From Actinomycetota bacterium (GTDB lineage: Bacteria; Actinomycetota; Actinomycetes; Mycobacteriales; Micromonosporaceae): DNA of 64,000 bases. Made by a program: the position numbers and the translations under genes. The DNA lies in the NCBI GenBank assembly GCA_005885555.1, contig VAWN01000042.1, positions 31,587-95,586 on the forward strand, in the 5' to 3' direction. Shown here one piece after another: positions 26,079-35,731 of the stretch; position 1 is the first letter of the stretch, and each line of letters begins with the position of its first letter. Below the pieces are notes generated by a model. The model saw nothing but the letters and a program-made list of their open reading frames with translations. It had not been told where the DNA came from and did no database searches.

Positions 26079-28772
26079 ATGCGGTACAGAGGTGTGCGCG
26101 CGGGTCTGATTGGTTTCGCGGCCTTGATGGTGGCCGTCGGCCTGACCGGTGTGGCAAAGGCGGCGACGAAGAGCGCCGCTCTGGTGAGCGACCCGGCGTC
26201 GGTGGTCGACGCGCGGGTCATGTCGACCGGGGGTGGCAACGACTTCCCCGGCGTCGACATGCCGTTCGGGATGGTGCAGTGGAGCCCGGACACCAGTCCG
26301 AGCCGGCCCCTGGGCGGCGGGTACAGCTTCAACGCCACCCAGTTCCGCGGGTTCAGCCTGACCCATATGGCCGGCCCCGGCTGCGGTGCGATGCAGGACC
26401 TCCCGATCCTGCCGATGACCGGCGGACTGCCCAGCGGCGACCCCGGTACACACATGGAACCGTTCACGCACACCGGTGAGGTCGCCCAGGCCGGGTTCTA
26501 CTCGGTGATGAGCGGCGCCGGCTCGAACATCAAGACCGAGCTGACCGCGACCATGCGCAGCGCCATGGCCCGCTGGACGTTCCCCGCGACGAGCCAGGCC
26601 GACCTGCTCATCAAGCTGCGCGACAGCCAGAACGGCACCTCGGCCAGCACGGTGACCGTGGTCGGTACCAACGAGGTGCACGGCTCGGCGACCAGCGGCC
26701 ACTTCTGCGGCGCGGCGGACACCTACACCGTCCATTTCGACATCATCTTCGACCACCCGTTCGCGGCGAACCCGCCGATCCAGGCCGGCCCGAACAGCGT
26801 GTTCCTCACCTTCAACACCACGGCCAACCGGGTGGTACAGGCGAAGGTCGGCATCTCCTTCGTCAGCGACGCCAACGCGAAGGCCAACTGGCAGGCGGAG
26901 AACGGCACCGGGTTCAACTTCGACACGGTGCGGACCAACGCGCACAACGCCTGGAACGCCATGCTGAACAAGATCCAGATCAGCGGCGGTACCACCAGCC
27001 AGCAGCAGCTGTTCTACACCTCGCTGTACCACGTCCTGCAGCACCCCAACGTGGTCAGCGACTCGAACGGCCAGTACATGGGGTTCGACAAGGCGGTGCA
27101 CACGATCGCGGCCGGGCACGCGCAGTACGACCAGTTCTCCGGCTGGGACATCTTCCACGGGCAGACGCAGTTGAGCGCGCTGGTCGCACCGCAGCAGACC
27201 AGTGACATCGCGCAGTCGTTGCTCAACGACGCGGCCCAGGGCTCGACCCACCTGATGCCGCAGTGGGGCTTCATGAACTCGTACAACTTCGTGATGGCCG
27301 GCGACCCCGCGCAGATCGCCATCGCGAACTACTTCGCCTTCGGTGCCCGCAGCTTCGACACCGCGACGGCGAAGACGGTGATGGTACGGCAGGCCACGAC
27401 GACCAACCAGGTACGGCCGGAAACCGCGCTGGAGAACCAGTTCGGCTACATCCCGAGCAACGGCAGCTACGGCTGCTGCAACGCGCACGGGTTCCTGTCC
27501 AGCCAGTTGGAGTACGACCAGGCCGACTTCGCGCTGTCGCGGTTCCTGCTCGCCGCGCCGAACCCGAGCGCGAGCGACATGTCCACCGCGGCCGCGATGG
27601 TCAACCGCGCCAACAACTGGAAGAACGTCTTCAACCCGGCCAACAAGCTGCTCAACCCGAAGCTGACCAGTGGCGCGTTCGTCAGCGGCATCACGCCGAC
27701 GAGCACCAACCAGTACATCGAGGGAACGGCGGCGCAGTACCGCTTCGTCGTACCGTTCAACCAGCCGGCGCTCGCCGCGCTGCTCGGCGGTAACGCCACC
27801 ACGACCTCGATGCTGGACAGCTTCTTCACCGTGCTGGACGGTTCGAACGGCAACGACGCGTTCCTGTCCAACGAGTTCGACCTCGGGACACCGTGGTTCT
27901 ACAACTGGACCCGGGCGGCGTCGCACACCCAGCAGGTGGTCAACCGGATGCTGAACCAGTTCTACCACGACACCCCGAGCGGCTTCCCGGACAACGACGA
28001 CCTCGGCACGATGAGCGCCAACTTCGTCTGGGGCGCGCTGGGCTTCTACCCGGTGACGCCGGGCAGCGCCGACCTCATCTTCAACAGCCCGCTGTTCACC
28101 CAGGAGATCATCCACCTGCCGAACGGCGCGACGATGACGGTGAACGCCCCGCAGGCCGGCGGTGGCAACTTCTTCGTCCAGTCGTTGAACGTCAACGGCG
28201 CCTCGACGACGAAGAACTGGATCGCCGCGAGCATGTGGCAGAACGGCGTGACGCTGAACTTCACGCTCGGCTCGACGGCCAGTTCGTGGGGCAGCGGTGC
28301 GGCGGACGCGCCACCGGCCTACAACGGCGGCGGCGGCGTGCCGAACAACCTCGCGCTCAACCACCCCACGACAGCCGACGGTTCCTGCGCCTCGACCGAG
28401 ACCTCCGACAAGGCGGTCAACGGCAGCATCAGCGGCGGCAACTCCGACAAGTGGTGCTCGCTGGGCGCCATCGGTACCCAGTTCTGGCGGGTGGACCTCG
28501 GCGGGACGCACACGATCAACCAGATCGTGATCGACCACGCCGGCGCCGGCGGTGAGCAGACCGGGTGGAACACCCGGGACTTCAACCTCCAGGTGAGCAC
28601 CGACGGCACGAACTTCACCACGGTCGCTACGGTGACCGGCAACACGGCCAACGTCACCACCCACAACATCACCCCGGTCAGCGCCCGGTTCGTCCGCCTG
28701 AACATCGTGACGCCGACCAGCAACGGCGACGGTGCCGCCCGGATCTACGAGGTCCAGGTGTTCGGTACCTGA
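26079..28772 (+). CDS. Secreted GH92 alpha-mannosidase with F5/8C (CBM32-like) module
   Basis: 897 residues. A signal peptide (GLIGFAALMVAVGLTGVAKA) precedes a glycoside hydrolase family 92 domain: GGGNDFPGVDMPFGMVQWSP at the start and GFPDNDDLGTMSANFVWGAL with GFYPVTPGS near residue 640-670, the conserved Ca-dependent catalytic region with two Asp. GH92 enzymes are exo-acting inverting alpha-mannosidases. A Gly/Pro linker leads to a C-terminal discoidin/F5-8C domain (about 760-897; NLALNHPTTADGSC...FWRVDLGG...ARFVRLNIV), which probably binds galactose- or mannose-type glycans. It is convergent with the ROK repressor (28-bp overlap). By context it supplies mannose or trimmed oligosaccharides for the nearby kinase and importer. 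Confidence 0.93.
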   Translation: MRYRGVRAGLIGFAALMVAVGLTGVAKAATKSAALVSDPASVVDARVMSTGGGNDFPGVDMPFGMVQWSPDTSPSRPLGGGYSFNATQFRGFSLTHMAGPGCGAMQDLPILPMTGGLPSGDPGTHMEPFTHTGEVAQAGFYSVMSGAGSNIKTELTATMRSAMARWTFPATSQADLLIKLRDSQNGTSASTVTVVGTNEVHGSATSGHFCGAADTYTVHFDIIFDHPFAANPPIQAGPNSVFLTFNTTANRVVQAKVGISFVSDANAKANWQAENGTGFNFDTVRTNAHNAWNAMLNKIQISGGTTSQQQLFYTSLYHVLQHPNVVSDSNGQYMGFDKAVHTIAAGHAQYDQFSGWDIFHGQTQLSALVAPQQTSDIAQSLLNDAAQGSTHLMPQWGFMNSYNFVMAGDPAQIAIANYFAFGARSFDTATAKTVMVRQATTTNQVRPETALENQFGYIPSNGSYGCCNAHGFLSSQLEYDQADFALSRFLLAAPNPSASDMSTAAAMVNRANNWKNVFNPANKLLNPKLTSGAFVSGITPTSTNQYIEGTAAQYRFVVPFNQPALAALLGGNATTTSMLDSFFTVLDGSNGNDAFLSNEFDLGTPWFYNWTRAASHTQQVVNRMLNQFYHDTPSGFPDNDDLGTMSANFVWGALGFYPVTPGSADLIFNSPLFTQEIIHLPNGATMTVNAPQAGGGNFFVQSLNVNGASTTKNWIAASMWQNGVTLNFTLGSTASSWGSGAADAPPAYNGGGGVPNNLALNHPTTADGSCASTETSDKAVNGSISGGNSDKWCSLGAIGTQFWRVDLGGTHTINQIVIDHAGAGGEQTGWNTRDFNLQVSTDGTNFTTVATVTGNTANVTTHNITPVSARFVRLNIVTPTSNGDGAARIYEVQVFGT

Positions 28773-30004
28773 CGGCGCCCTCCGTCCAACGCCGCGACCT
28801 CGACCGGGTCCGGGGAGGGGAGGCCCGCCATGACGACTTCCCAGGCCCGGTCGAGTCCGGCGGCGAGGCAGCCGTCCACCACCGCGTCCTGCCCGAGCGC
28901 GCTGACCCGTAGCTCGGGCAGGACCGGTGCGAGCGGGCGCAACCGCGCGGCGACGGCGTCGAGGAACCCGGGCGCCTGACCGATCCCGCCGCCGAGCACG
29001 ACCAGTTCCGGGTCGGCCACCGCGACGACGGCGCTGACCGCCTTCGCGATCAGCAGGGCTTCGTTCTCGATGACGTGACCGGCGCGCTCGTCGCCCCTGG
29101 TGGCCGAGGTGAAGACGTGGTGCGCGGAGACCGGGCCGCGCATCCCCTTGCGCCGCGCGGCCCGCACGATGCCGGCGGCCGAGGCCGCGGCCTCCAGGCT
29201 GCCGCGCCGGCGGGCGTCCCTGGCGTCGGTGCTCTCGGCGCTGTCGAAGGGCAGGTAACCGATCTCGCCGGCGGCGCCGTGCGCGCCGCGGTGCAGCCGG
29301 CCGCCGAGGACCAGGCCCATGCCGATGCCGGTACCGATCCAGACGAGCGCGAAGCTGTCCACGCCGCGACCGTGCCCGTGTGCCCGTTCGGCGAGCGCTG
29401 CGGCGTCGACGTCGTTCTCCACCATGAGGGATCCGCCGAATGCGCGGCGCAGCTCGGTGAGCACGAACGGCTTGTCCCAGCCGGGTAACGCACCGGCGAG
29501 GATGAGCGCGTCGCGGGTGCGGTCGTAGACACCGGGACACCCCAGTACCGTCTGCGTGACGTCGGCGGCGGTGATGCCGGCCTCGGCGAACAGGTTGCCG
29601 GCCAGCTCCACGAGTTCGGCGATGCGGCCGTGCGCGTTGGCCGCCCGCGCCTTGAGCACCGTGCGGGCGCGCAGCCGGCCGGTGAAGTCGACGATGCCGC
29701 CGCGCAGGAACCGGCTGCCGGCGTCCAGCCCGAGGACGAACCCCGCCTCCGGCCGGACCTCGTACAGGATCGCGGCGGGACCGGGTACCCCCGTCCGCGC
29801 ACCCGAGGTGCGGACCAGCCCGGCGCGTTCCAGCTTGGCCAGCGCCCCGGAGACGGTGGGTTTGGACAGCCGGGAGACCCGGGCGAGGTCGGCGCGGGAG
29901 AGCTGCCCGGCCCGCCGGATGTGTTCGAGCAGCAGCTGCTCGTTCATCGCCCGCAGCAGTGGCTGGCGGGCGGGCGAGCCGGGTCCGGCCACCACCTCTG
30001 CCAC
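28745..30004 (-). CDS. ROK-family transcriptional repressor (zinc motif missing)
   Basis: 419 residues. An N-terminal winged helix (LLEHIRRAGQLSRADLARVSRLSKPTVSGALAKLERAGLV) is joined to a ROK sugar-kinase-like domain (VLGLDAGSRFLRGG; VENDVDAAALAE; WIGTGIGMGLVL). The usual CxCGxxGCxE zinc cluster after GAHGAAGEIGY is absent. The GTG at 30004 has GGGAGG upstream and beats the further ATG at 30031. It is divergent from a ROK sugar kinase and the Opp-type importer, and the 119-bp gap contains a palindrome. It very probably represses that operon, and perhaps itself, with release by a sugar or sugar phosphate. Confidence 0.9.
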   Translation of the reverse strand: MAEVVAGPGSPARQPLLRAMNEQLLLEHIRRAGQLSRADLARVSRLSKPTVSGALAKLERAGLVRTSGARTGVPGPAAILYEVRPEAGFVLGLDAGSRFLRGGIVDFTGRLRARTVLKARAANAHGRIAELVELAGNLFAEAGITAADVTQTVLGCPGVYDRTRDALILAGALPGWDKPFVLTELRRAFGGSLMVENDVDAAALAERAHGHGRGVDSFALVWIGTGIGMGLVLGGRLHRGAHGAAGEIGYLPFDSAESTDARDARRRGSLEAAASAAGIVRAARRKGMRGPVSAHHVFTSATRGDERAGHVIENEALLIAKAVSAVVAVADPELVVLGGGIGQAPGFLDAVAARLRPLAPVLPELRVSALGQDAVVDGCLAAGLDRAWEVVMAGLPSPDPVEVAALDGGRRQVPNTWTS

Positions 30005-30068
30005 GTTCGCCCTCCCGCGGATAACGATCAAGCTGTTGTCGTCGGCGGAGCCTTGCCCCCGCCAGTTT

Positions 30069-30087
30069 GTTAGTCTACTTTACTAAC
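30069..30087. promoter_or_regulatory. Candidate ROK operator
   Basis: A perfect inverted repeat GTTAGT-N7-ACTAAC in an AT-rich patch between the divergent ROK repressor and ROK kinase. It is the strongest palindrome in the gap and lies 37 bp ahead of the kinase ATG. I infer it is the repressor site for the kinase-importer operon. Confidence 0.6.
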
Positions 30088-30123
30088 TACCAACGAGTCG
30101 GGCAAGATCGTGAGGGGTAGCGG

Positions 30124-31050
30124 ATGAACTCACCGGTCGTGCTCGGGCTCGACTTCGGCGGGACGAAAATCGCCGCCGGCGTCTGCGAGATGAGCGGCGT
30201 CCGGCTCGGCACCACGACCGTGGACACCCGGCCGGCCGACGGCGCCGAGGCCTGCCTCGAACGCGGCATCCGCGCCGCGCGCGACCTGCTCGACACGCTC
30301 GCACCGGGCCGGCCGCTGGCCGCCGTCGGCGCCTGTACCTTCGGCATCCCGCGCGAGGATCGGGTCGACCTCGCCCCCGCCGTGCCCGGGTGGGGCGACC
30401 TCGCGCTCGGCCGCGAGCTGGACCGCGCGTTCGGGGGAGCGCAGGTCCGGCTCGCCACCGACGTCAAGGCCGCCGCGCAGGCCGAGGCCGAATGGGGCGC
30501 CCTGGCCGGCTGCGATCCGGGCATCTACCTCAACCTGGGCACCGGCCTCGCCGTGGCGATCGTCGCCAACGGCGCGGTGGTCACCGGGCGGCACGGGGCG
30601 TCCGGCGAGATCGGCTACAACCTGCGCCGGCTGGACGACGTCGGGATACCGCTGGCCGACCGGGTACCCCTGGAGGATTCGGTCAGCGGCATGGCGCTGG
30701 GCCGCCGGTCGTCCCACGGCGCGGCCGACGTCTTCGCCCGCGCGGGTGAGGACCCGGCGATGGCGCGGCTGCTCGCCGAGTTCGTCGCCGAGCTCTCCTT
30801 CCACCTCGTGAACCTCGCCATCGCGATCGACCCGAGGCGCATCGTCGTCGGCGGCGGCATGGTCCGTTCCTGGGACCAGCTGCGCGACGGCCTGCGCCGG
30901 GCCCTGGACGCCGCGGTACCGTACCCGCCCGAACTGGTACCTGCCGAGTTCCCGTTCGACGCGCCACTGCTGGGCGCGCTCGCGCTGGGCATCGCCGCGG
31001 CCCGGCAGCTGTACCCGATGCACGAAACCGCACCTGTCACCCCCGCATAG
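30124..31050 (+). CDS. ROK-family sugar kinase
   Basis: 308 residues. It has an ATP-binding start (VLGLDFGGTKIAAGV), a catalytic Asp in LATDVKAAAQAEAEWG, and LNLGTGLAVAI and VGGGMV phosphate/adenosine motifs, with no DNA-binding domain. Zinc-cluster cysteines are absent. ROK kinases phosphorylate glucose, N-acetylglucosamine, N-acetylmannosamine, mannose, fructose or glucosamine; the substrate here is not readable. As first gene of an operon with a solute importer and next to GH92, mannose or a mannose/glucosamine-containing sugar is plausible. The ATG follows GTGAGGGGTAGCGG. Twenty-one bases separate it from the binding lipoprotein gene. Confidence 0.88.
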   Translation: MNSPVVLGLDFGGTKIAAGVCEMSGVRLGTTTVDTRPADGAEACLERGIRAARDLLDTLAPGRPLAAVGACTFGIPREDRVDLAPAVPGWGDLALGRELDRAFGGAQVRLATDVKAAAQAEAEWGALAGCDPGIYLNLGTGLAVAIVANGAVVTGRHGASGEIGYNLRRLDDVGIPLADRVPLEDSVSGMALGRRSSHGAADVFARAGEDPAMARLLAEFVAELSFHLVNLAIAIDPRRIVVGGGMVRSWDQLRDGLRRALDAAVPYPPELVPAEFPFDAPLLGALALGIAAARQLYPMHETAPVTPA

Positions 31051-31071
31051 CAGAAAGAAAGGGACTGAGGG

Positions 31072-32763
31072 ATGAGGCGTACGAAAGCCATCGTCGCCGT
31101 CGCCGTCGTCATAGCGTTGAGCGTCGTCATGGCGGCCTGCGGTACCAAGAAGAACAACACGACCAGCAACTCGTCGGCGCCGGCCAAGACGTCCTACAAG
31201 AAGGGCGGCACGGTCACCATCGTCAACGTGCAGGGCCAGACCTGGCCCTGCCAGTTCAACCCGTTCAATCCCGCGAACAACGCGGTGTCGCTCGGCTTCG
31301 TCTACGAGCCGCTGGTCTTCGTCAACATCCTGAAGAACCAGGCCGAGACGCCGATGCTCGCCTCCGCGTACCAGTGGGGCGCGGACAAGAAGTCCATCGA
31401 CTTCACCATCCGCGACGGCGTGAAGTGGAGCGACGGCCAGCCGATGACCGCCGACGACGTGGTCTTCACGTTCAACCTGATGAAGCAGACCCCCGCCACC
31501 GACCTGTACTCGCTGTGGAGCGGCGCCGGCCTGCAGAGCGTCACCGCGAGCGGTAACAAGGTGACGCTGACGTTCGCCAACCCGGCGGGGCCGTACTTCT
31601 TCAACTTCGCCAACCAGGTCGGCATCGTGCCCAAGCACATCTGGTCGACCGGTGACGCGGCGAAGAAGCCGGACACGTGGGAGGACCCGAACCCGGTCGG
31701 TACCGGTCCGTTCAAGGTCGACCCGTGCAGCGCGAACAACATCCAGTACACCGCCAACGCGGACTACTGGCAGCCGGGCAAGCCGTACATCCAGAAGGTG
31801 GAGTACCCGGCGTACCTGGACAACGGGCCGGGCAACCTCGACCTGGCCAGCGGCAAGGGGCAGTGGGGCAGTCAGTTCATCCCGAACATCGCGCAGTTCT
31901 ACCTGAACAAGTCCAAGGAGAACCACACGTGGTCCCCGCCGGTGACCAACGTGGCGCTGTACCCGAACCTCGACCCGTCGCACAAGGCGACCAGCAACCT
32001 GGCGGTACGGCAGGCGATGGCGCTGGCGATCGACCGGGCCCAGGTCGCGAAGATCGGTGAGGGCGGCCAGCAGCCGGCGGCCAACCAGACCGGGGTCGTC
32101 ACGCCGACGTTCAACAAGTACTTCGACGACGGCGCGCTGAAGAGCTCCGGGTACGACAAGCCGGATGTGGCGAAGGCTACCCAGCTCATGCAGAGCGCCG
32201 GGTACTCCCCGTCGAACCCGCTCAAGCTGACCGTCATCAGCGTCACCGGGTACACCGACTGGGACGCCTCGCTCGCGGTCGTCAAGCAGAACCTCAAGCC
32301 GATCGGCATCGACCTGACCGTATCCGACCTTGCCCAGCAGACGTACGACGACAAGCTGTACAAGGGCGACTTCGACCTGGCCTACTACGGGTCGGCGGGT
32401 GGCCCGACGCCGTACACCGAGCTGCGCCAGATCCTGTACTCGAAGAACTCGGCCAAGATCGGCGAGGACGCGAGCACCAACTACGAGCGGTACCTCAACC
32501 CCGACGTGGACAAGCTGTTCGACGACTTCGCGACGGCCGACGACGCCGGCCAGGTCGCCATCATCAAGAAGATCCAAGCCGCGATGCTGAAGGACATCCC
32601 GGTCATCCCGACCACGGAGTCGGTGGACTGGTTCCAGTACAACACCTCCGACATCGGCGGCTGGCCGACCGAGCAGGACCCGTACGCCCAGCCGGCCGCG
32701 TTCAACGTGCCGGACACCGGGCAGGTGCTGACCCGCCTGTACTCCAACGCCGCACAGAAGTAA
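31072..32763 (+). CDS. Family-5 solute-binding lipoprotein of Opp/Dpp-type importer
   Basis: 563 residues. The lipobox is LSVVMAACG, so the mature protein is anchored on the outer face of the membrane through Cys. The body is SBP family 5: VYEPLVFVN early, DGVKWSDGQPMTADDVVFTF near 125, YYGSAGG and a C-terminal PVIPTTESVDWFQYNT. Family 5 proteins bind peptides but also oligosaccharides (for example mannobiose and cellobiose binders in Thermotoga). The neighbouring ROK kinase, ROK repressor and glycosidases favour an oligosaccharide here. A purine-rich GAAAGGGACTGAGGG ribosome region precedes the ATG. It is the second gene of the operon. Confidence 0.9.
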   Translation: MRRTKAIVAVAVVIALSVVMAACGTKKNNTTSNSSAPAKTSYKKGGTVTIVNVQGQTWPCQFNPFNPANNAVSLGFVYEPLVFVNILKNQAETPMLASAYQWGADKKSIDFTIRDGVKWSDGQPMTADDVVFTFNLMKQTPATDLYSLWSGAGLQSVTASGNKVTLTFANPAGPYFFNFANQVGIVPKHIWSTGDAAKKPDTWEDPNPVGTGPFKVDPCSANNIQYTANADYWQPGKPYIQKVEYPAYLDNGPGNLDLASGKGQWGSQFIPNIAQFYLNKSKENHTWSPPVTNVALYPNLDPSHKATSNLAVRQAMALAIDRAQVAKIGEGGQQPAANQTGVVTPTFNKYFDDGALKSSGYDKPDVAKATQLMQSAGYSPSNPLKLTVISVTGYTDWDASLAVVKQNLKPIGIDLTVSDLAQQTYDDKLYKGDFDLAYYGSAGGPTPYTELRQILYSKNSAKIGEDASTNYERYLNPDVDKLFDDFATADDAGQVAIIKKIQAAMLKDIPVIPTTESVDWFQYNTSDIGGWPTEQDPYAQPAAFNVPDTGQVLTRLYSNAAQK

Positions 32764-32808
32764 GTCAGGAATAGGTTTGACGAGGGTGAGCACGAGGAGC
32801 TGGTCGCG

Positions 32809-33798
32809 GTGAGGTTCCTACTTCGACGTCTCGGGTTCTTCGTGCTCACCCTCTGGGCGGCACTGACCATCAACTTCTTCATTCCGCATCTCATGCCGGG
32901 CAGCCCGCTGCAGGCGCTGCGGGACCGCACCCACAACAAGCTGTCCCCGCAGGCGTTGCAGGAGCTGCTCGCCTCGTTCGGGTTCAAGCCGAACCAGAAC
33001 ATCTTCGAGCAGTACCTCGACTATCTGAGGGACATGCTGACCGGGCACTGGGGCGTGTCGATCGGACAGACCCTGGGCACGCCGGTCAGCACGATCGTCG
33101 GCCAGGCGTTGCCGTGGACGCTCGGCATGGTCGGCGTGGCCACGGTTCTGGCGTTCATCCTCGGCTCGCTCGTCGGTACCGTCGCCGCCTGGCGCCGCGG
33201 CGGCCGGCTGGACGCGATCCTGCCGTCGGTGTTCGTGGTGACCTCGGCGCTGCCGTACTTCTGGGTGGCGCTGCTGCTGATCCTGATGTTCTCGGTCTGG
33301 ACCAACGGGCTGCTGCCCAGCGACTTCAACTACGACAGCAGCCTGCAGCCGGACTGGTCGCCGGAGTTCATCGGCAACGTGCTGCAGCACGCGGTCCTGC
33401 CCGCCGCGACGATCGTCATCACCGCGGTCGGCGGCTGGGTACTGACCATGCGTAACAACATGATCACCACGCTGGCCGAGGACTACGTGCGGATGGGCCG
33501 TGCCAAGGGTCTGTCCGACCGGCGCATCATGTACAACTACGCGGCGCGCAACGCCTTGCTGCCCAACCTCTCCGGCTTCGCGATGTCGCTCGGGTTCGTC
33601 ATCTCCGGCGCCATCCTCGTCGAGTACGTGTTCAACTATCCGGGCCTCGGATACCTGCTCTACAACGCCGTTCAGAACAACGACTACCCGCTCATGCAGG
33701 TCCTGTTCATGCTCTTCACGGTCGCGGTGCTCGTCGCGGTACTCGTGTGCGACTTCGCGATCGCCTGGCTGGACCCGCGCTCCCGGGCGAAGGGGTAG
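32809..33798 (+). CDS. Importer permease, DppB/OppB type
   Basis: 329 residues from GTG at 32809 with GAGGAG ten bases upstream. About six transmembrane helices are visible, starting with LGFFVLTLWAALTINFFIPH, the usual OppB beginning (FxxxR..LLTxWxxxT). The EAA loop is TLAEDYVRMGRAKGLSDRRIM, followed by RNALLPNLSGF, typical of this family. It forms the inner-membrane channel with the next permease. The order SBP-B-C-D-F is the canonical Opp/Dpp arrangement. Confidence 0.93.
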   Translation: MRFLLRRLGFFVLTLWAALTINFFIPHLMPGSPLQALRDRTHNKLSPQALQELLASFGFKPNQNIFEQYLDYLRDMLTGHWGVSIGQTLGTPVSTIVGQALPWTLGMVGVATVLAFILGSLVGTVAAWRRGGRLDAILPSVFVVTSALPYFWVALLLILMFSVWTNGLLPSDFNYDSSLQPDWSPEFIGNVLQHAVLPAATIVITAVGGWVLTMRNNMITTLAEDYVRMGRAKGLSDRRIMYNYAARNALLPNLSGFAMSLGFVISGAILVEYVFNYPGLGYLLYNAVQNNDYPLMQVLFMLFTVAVLVAVLVCDFAIAWLDPRSRAKG

Positions 33799-33804
33799 GA
33801 GACG

Positions 33805-34740
33805 ATGACCTCGCTGCTTGTCCAGACCACCGCGACCACCGAGACCCCCGCTCCGATCCGCAGGCGCGGCGGCGGGCTGTGGACCGCCGTACGGACCAAC
33901 ACCAAGGCGATGATCGGACTGGTCATCTTCCTGCTCTTCGCCGCGATCGCGATCGCGCCGCAGCTGTTCACCTCGGTCCGGCACCCCAACGACCTGGCGT
34001 TCACCCCCGGCGAGCAGCCGTCCGGCGCGCACTGGCTCGGCACCACCATGCTCGGCCAGGACATCTACGCACAGCTCATCTACGGCACCCGCGAGTCGCT
34101 CGTGATCGCGCTCGTCGCCGGCGGGGTCGCGACGATCCTGTCGGTGCTCATCGGCGTCTCCGCGGCGTACCTCGGCGGCTTCGCCGACGACTCGTTGAGC
34201 CTGCTCACCAACGTGTTCCTGGTGCTGCCGACGTTCCCGCTGATCATCATCCTGGCCACCTACGCCGGCAAGGGCAGCCTGTCCGTCATCCTCGTCGTGC
34301 TGATCGTCACCGGCTGGTCCTACGGCGCCAACCAGATGCGCGCCCAGGCGCTGTCCCTGCGCAACCGGGAGTTCCTGGAGTCCGCGCGGGTACGCGGGGA
34401 GCGGCGCCTCTACATCATCGTCTTCGAGTTGCTGCCGACGATGACGTCGCTGATCGTGGCCGCCTTCCTCGGCGCCGCGCTGTACTCCGTGCTGACCGCC
34501 GCCGGCCTGCAGTTCCTCGGCCTCGGCGATCCGAACTCGCTGAGCTGGGGCACGATGCTGCACTGGGCGCAGAGCCAGCAGGCGCTGCAGACCGGCATGC
34601 CGCTGTGGTCGCTCGCGCCGGGCCTCTGCGTGGCCCTGCTCGGCGCGTCGTTCGCGCTGTTGAACTACGCCTTCGACGAGATCAGCAACCCGGCCCTGCG
34701 ACCGGTGAGGAGGATCCGTGCCAAGCGCGCGCATGCTTGA
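33805..34740 (+). CDS. Importer permease, DppC/OppC type
   Basis: 311 residues with an N-terminal cytoplasmic tail, then NTKAMIGLVIFLLFAAIAIAP as first helix, and the OppC-typical HWLGTTMLGQDIYAQLIYGTR region. The EAA loop is LSLRNREFLESARVRGERRLY. The ATG at 33805 has GTAGGAGAC upstream and is six bases after the previous stop. Its last 23 bases overlap the first ATPase gene, so expression is coupled. Confidence 0.93.
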   Translation: MTSLLVQTTATTETPAPIRRRGGGLWTAVRTNTKAMIGLVIFLLFAAIAIAPQLFTSVRHPNDLAFTPGEQPSGAHWLGTTMLGQDIYAQLIYGTRESLVIALVAGGVATILSVLIGVSAAYLGGFADDSLSLLTNVFLVLPTFPLIIILATYAGKGSLSVILVVLIVTGWSYGANQMRAQALSLRNREFLESARVRGERRLYIIVFELLPTMTSLIVAAFLGAALYSVLTAAGLQFLGLGDPNSLSWGTMLHWAQSQQALQTGMPLWSLAPGLCVALLGASFALLNYAFDEISNPALRPVRRIRAKRAHA

Positions 34741-35731
34741 GGTTCGCGACCTGCGGGTCGAGTACGCCACGCCGCGCGGGTCGGTACGCGCCGTCGACGG
34801 CGTCGACCTCGACGTCGACGAGGGCGAGTTCGTGGGCGTGGTGGGCGAGTCCGGCTGCGGCAAGTCCACCATGCTGTTCGCGATCGCCCGGCTGCTCAGC
34901 CCGCCGGCCGGCATCACCGGCGGCAGCGTGGTCTTCCACGGCCAGAACCTGGTCACCATGACCGAGACCGAGCTGAATGCGTTGCGCTGGCGGGAGTACT
35001 CGGTCGTCATGCAGAGCGCGATGAACGCGCTCAACCCGGTGCTGAGCATCGGTACCCAGTTCCAGGACGCCATCGAGGCGCACGCGAAGTACTCCGCCGA
35101 GAAGGTCCGGGAGCGCTCGGTCGAGGTGATGAAGCTGGTCGGCATCGACCCGATCCACCTGCGCAGCTACCCGCACCAGCTCAGCGGCGGCATGCGGCAG
35201 CGCGCGATGATCGCGATGGCGCTGCTGTTCACCCCGGACCTGGTCATCATGGACGAGCCGACCTCGGCGCTGGACGTGGTGGCGCAGCGGTCGTTGATGG
35301 TACAGATCAAGGAACTGCAGCGGCAGCTCGGCTTCGCGGTCATCTTCGTCACCCACGACATGTCGCTGGTGAGCCACTTCTCCGACCAGCTTCTGGTGAT
35401 GTACGCCGGGCAGGTGGTCGAGGTCGGCCCGACCCGTACCGTCTTCGACTCGCCGGCCCACCCGTACAGCCGCGGCCTGCTCGACGCGTTCCCGTCGATC
35501 CGCGGTCCACGGGTACCGCTGACCGGGATCCCCGGCAGCCCGCCGGACCTGGCCCGACCGCCGACCGGATGCCGGTTCCACCCGCGCTGCCCGGTGGCCG
35601 AGGAGGAGTGCCCGGCCAACGAGCCGGCGCTGTACCAGGTCGGCAGCGTGCAGGCCCGGTGCCTGCTGCACGCACCCGACCGGGCGGCGTTGCGCGCGGC
35701 CGCGCGGGCCCGTGAGGAAGTGGCGTCATGA
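34718..35731 (+). CDS. Importer ATPase, DppD/OppD type
   Basis: 337 residues from GTG (PSARMLEVRDLRVEYATPRG), with GAGGAGG directly ahead. ABC motifs are complete: Walker A GESGCGKST (about 46-54), signature LSGGMRQRAMIAMAL, Walker B LVIMDEPTSALD, H-loop VTHDM. The C-terminal oligopeptide_CterC region (PPTGCRFHPRCPVAEEECP) has the four-Cys pattern expected for an iron-sulfur or metal site in OppD/F proteins. It pairs with the next ATPase to energise uptake. Confidence 0.94.
   Translation: MPSARMLEVRDLRVEYATPRGSVRAVDGVDLDVDEGEFVGVVGESGCGKSTMLFAIARLLSPPAGITGGSVVFHGQNLVTMTETELNALRWREYSVVMQSAMNALNPVLSIGTQFQDAIEAHAKYSAEKVRERSVEVMKLVGIDPIHLRSYPHQLSGGMRQRAMIAMALLFTPDLVIMDEPTSALDVVAQRSLMVQIKELQRQLGFAVIFVTHDMSLVSHFSDQLLVMYAGQVVEVGPTRTVFDSPAHPYSRGLLDAFPSIRGPRVPLTGIPGSPPDLARPPTGCRFHPRCPVAEEECPANEPALYQVGSVQARCLLHAPDRAALRAAARAREEVAS

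Noticed and set aside
25577..26473. Minus-strand frame crossing the epimerase start and the GH92 signal region.
   Set aside because: It is antisense to a clear signal peptide and catalytic start, and shows no domain beyond the overlapping epimerase residues.
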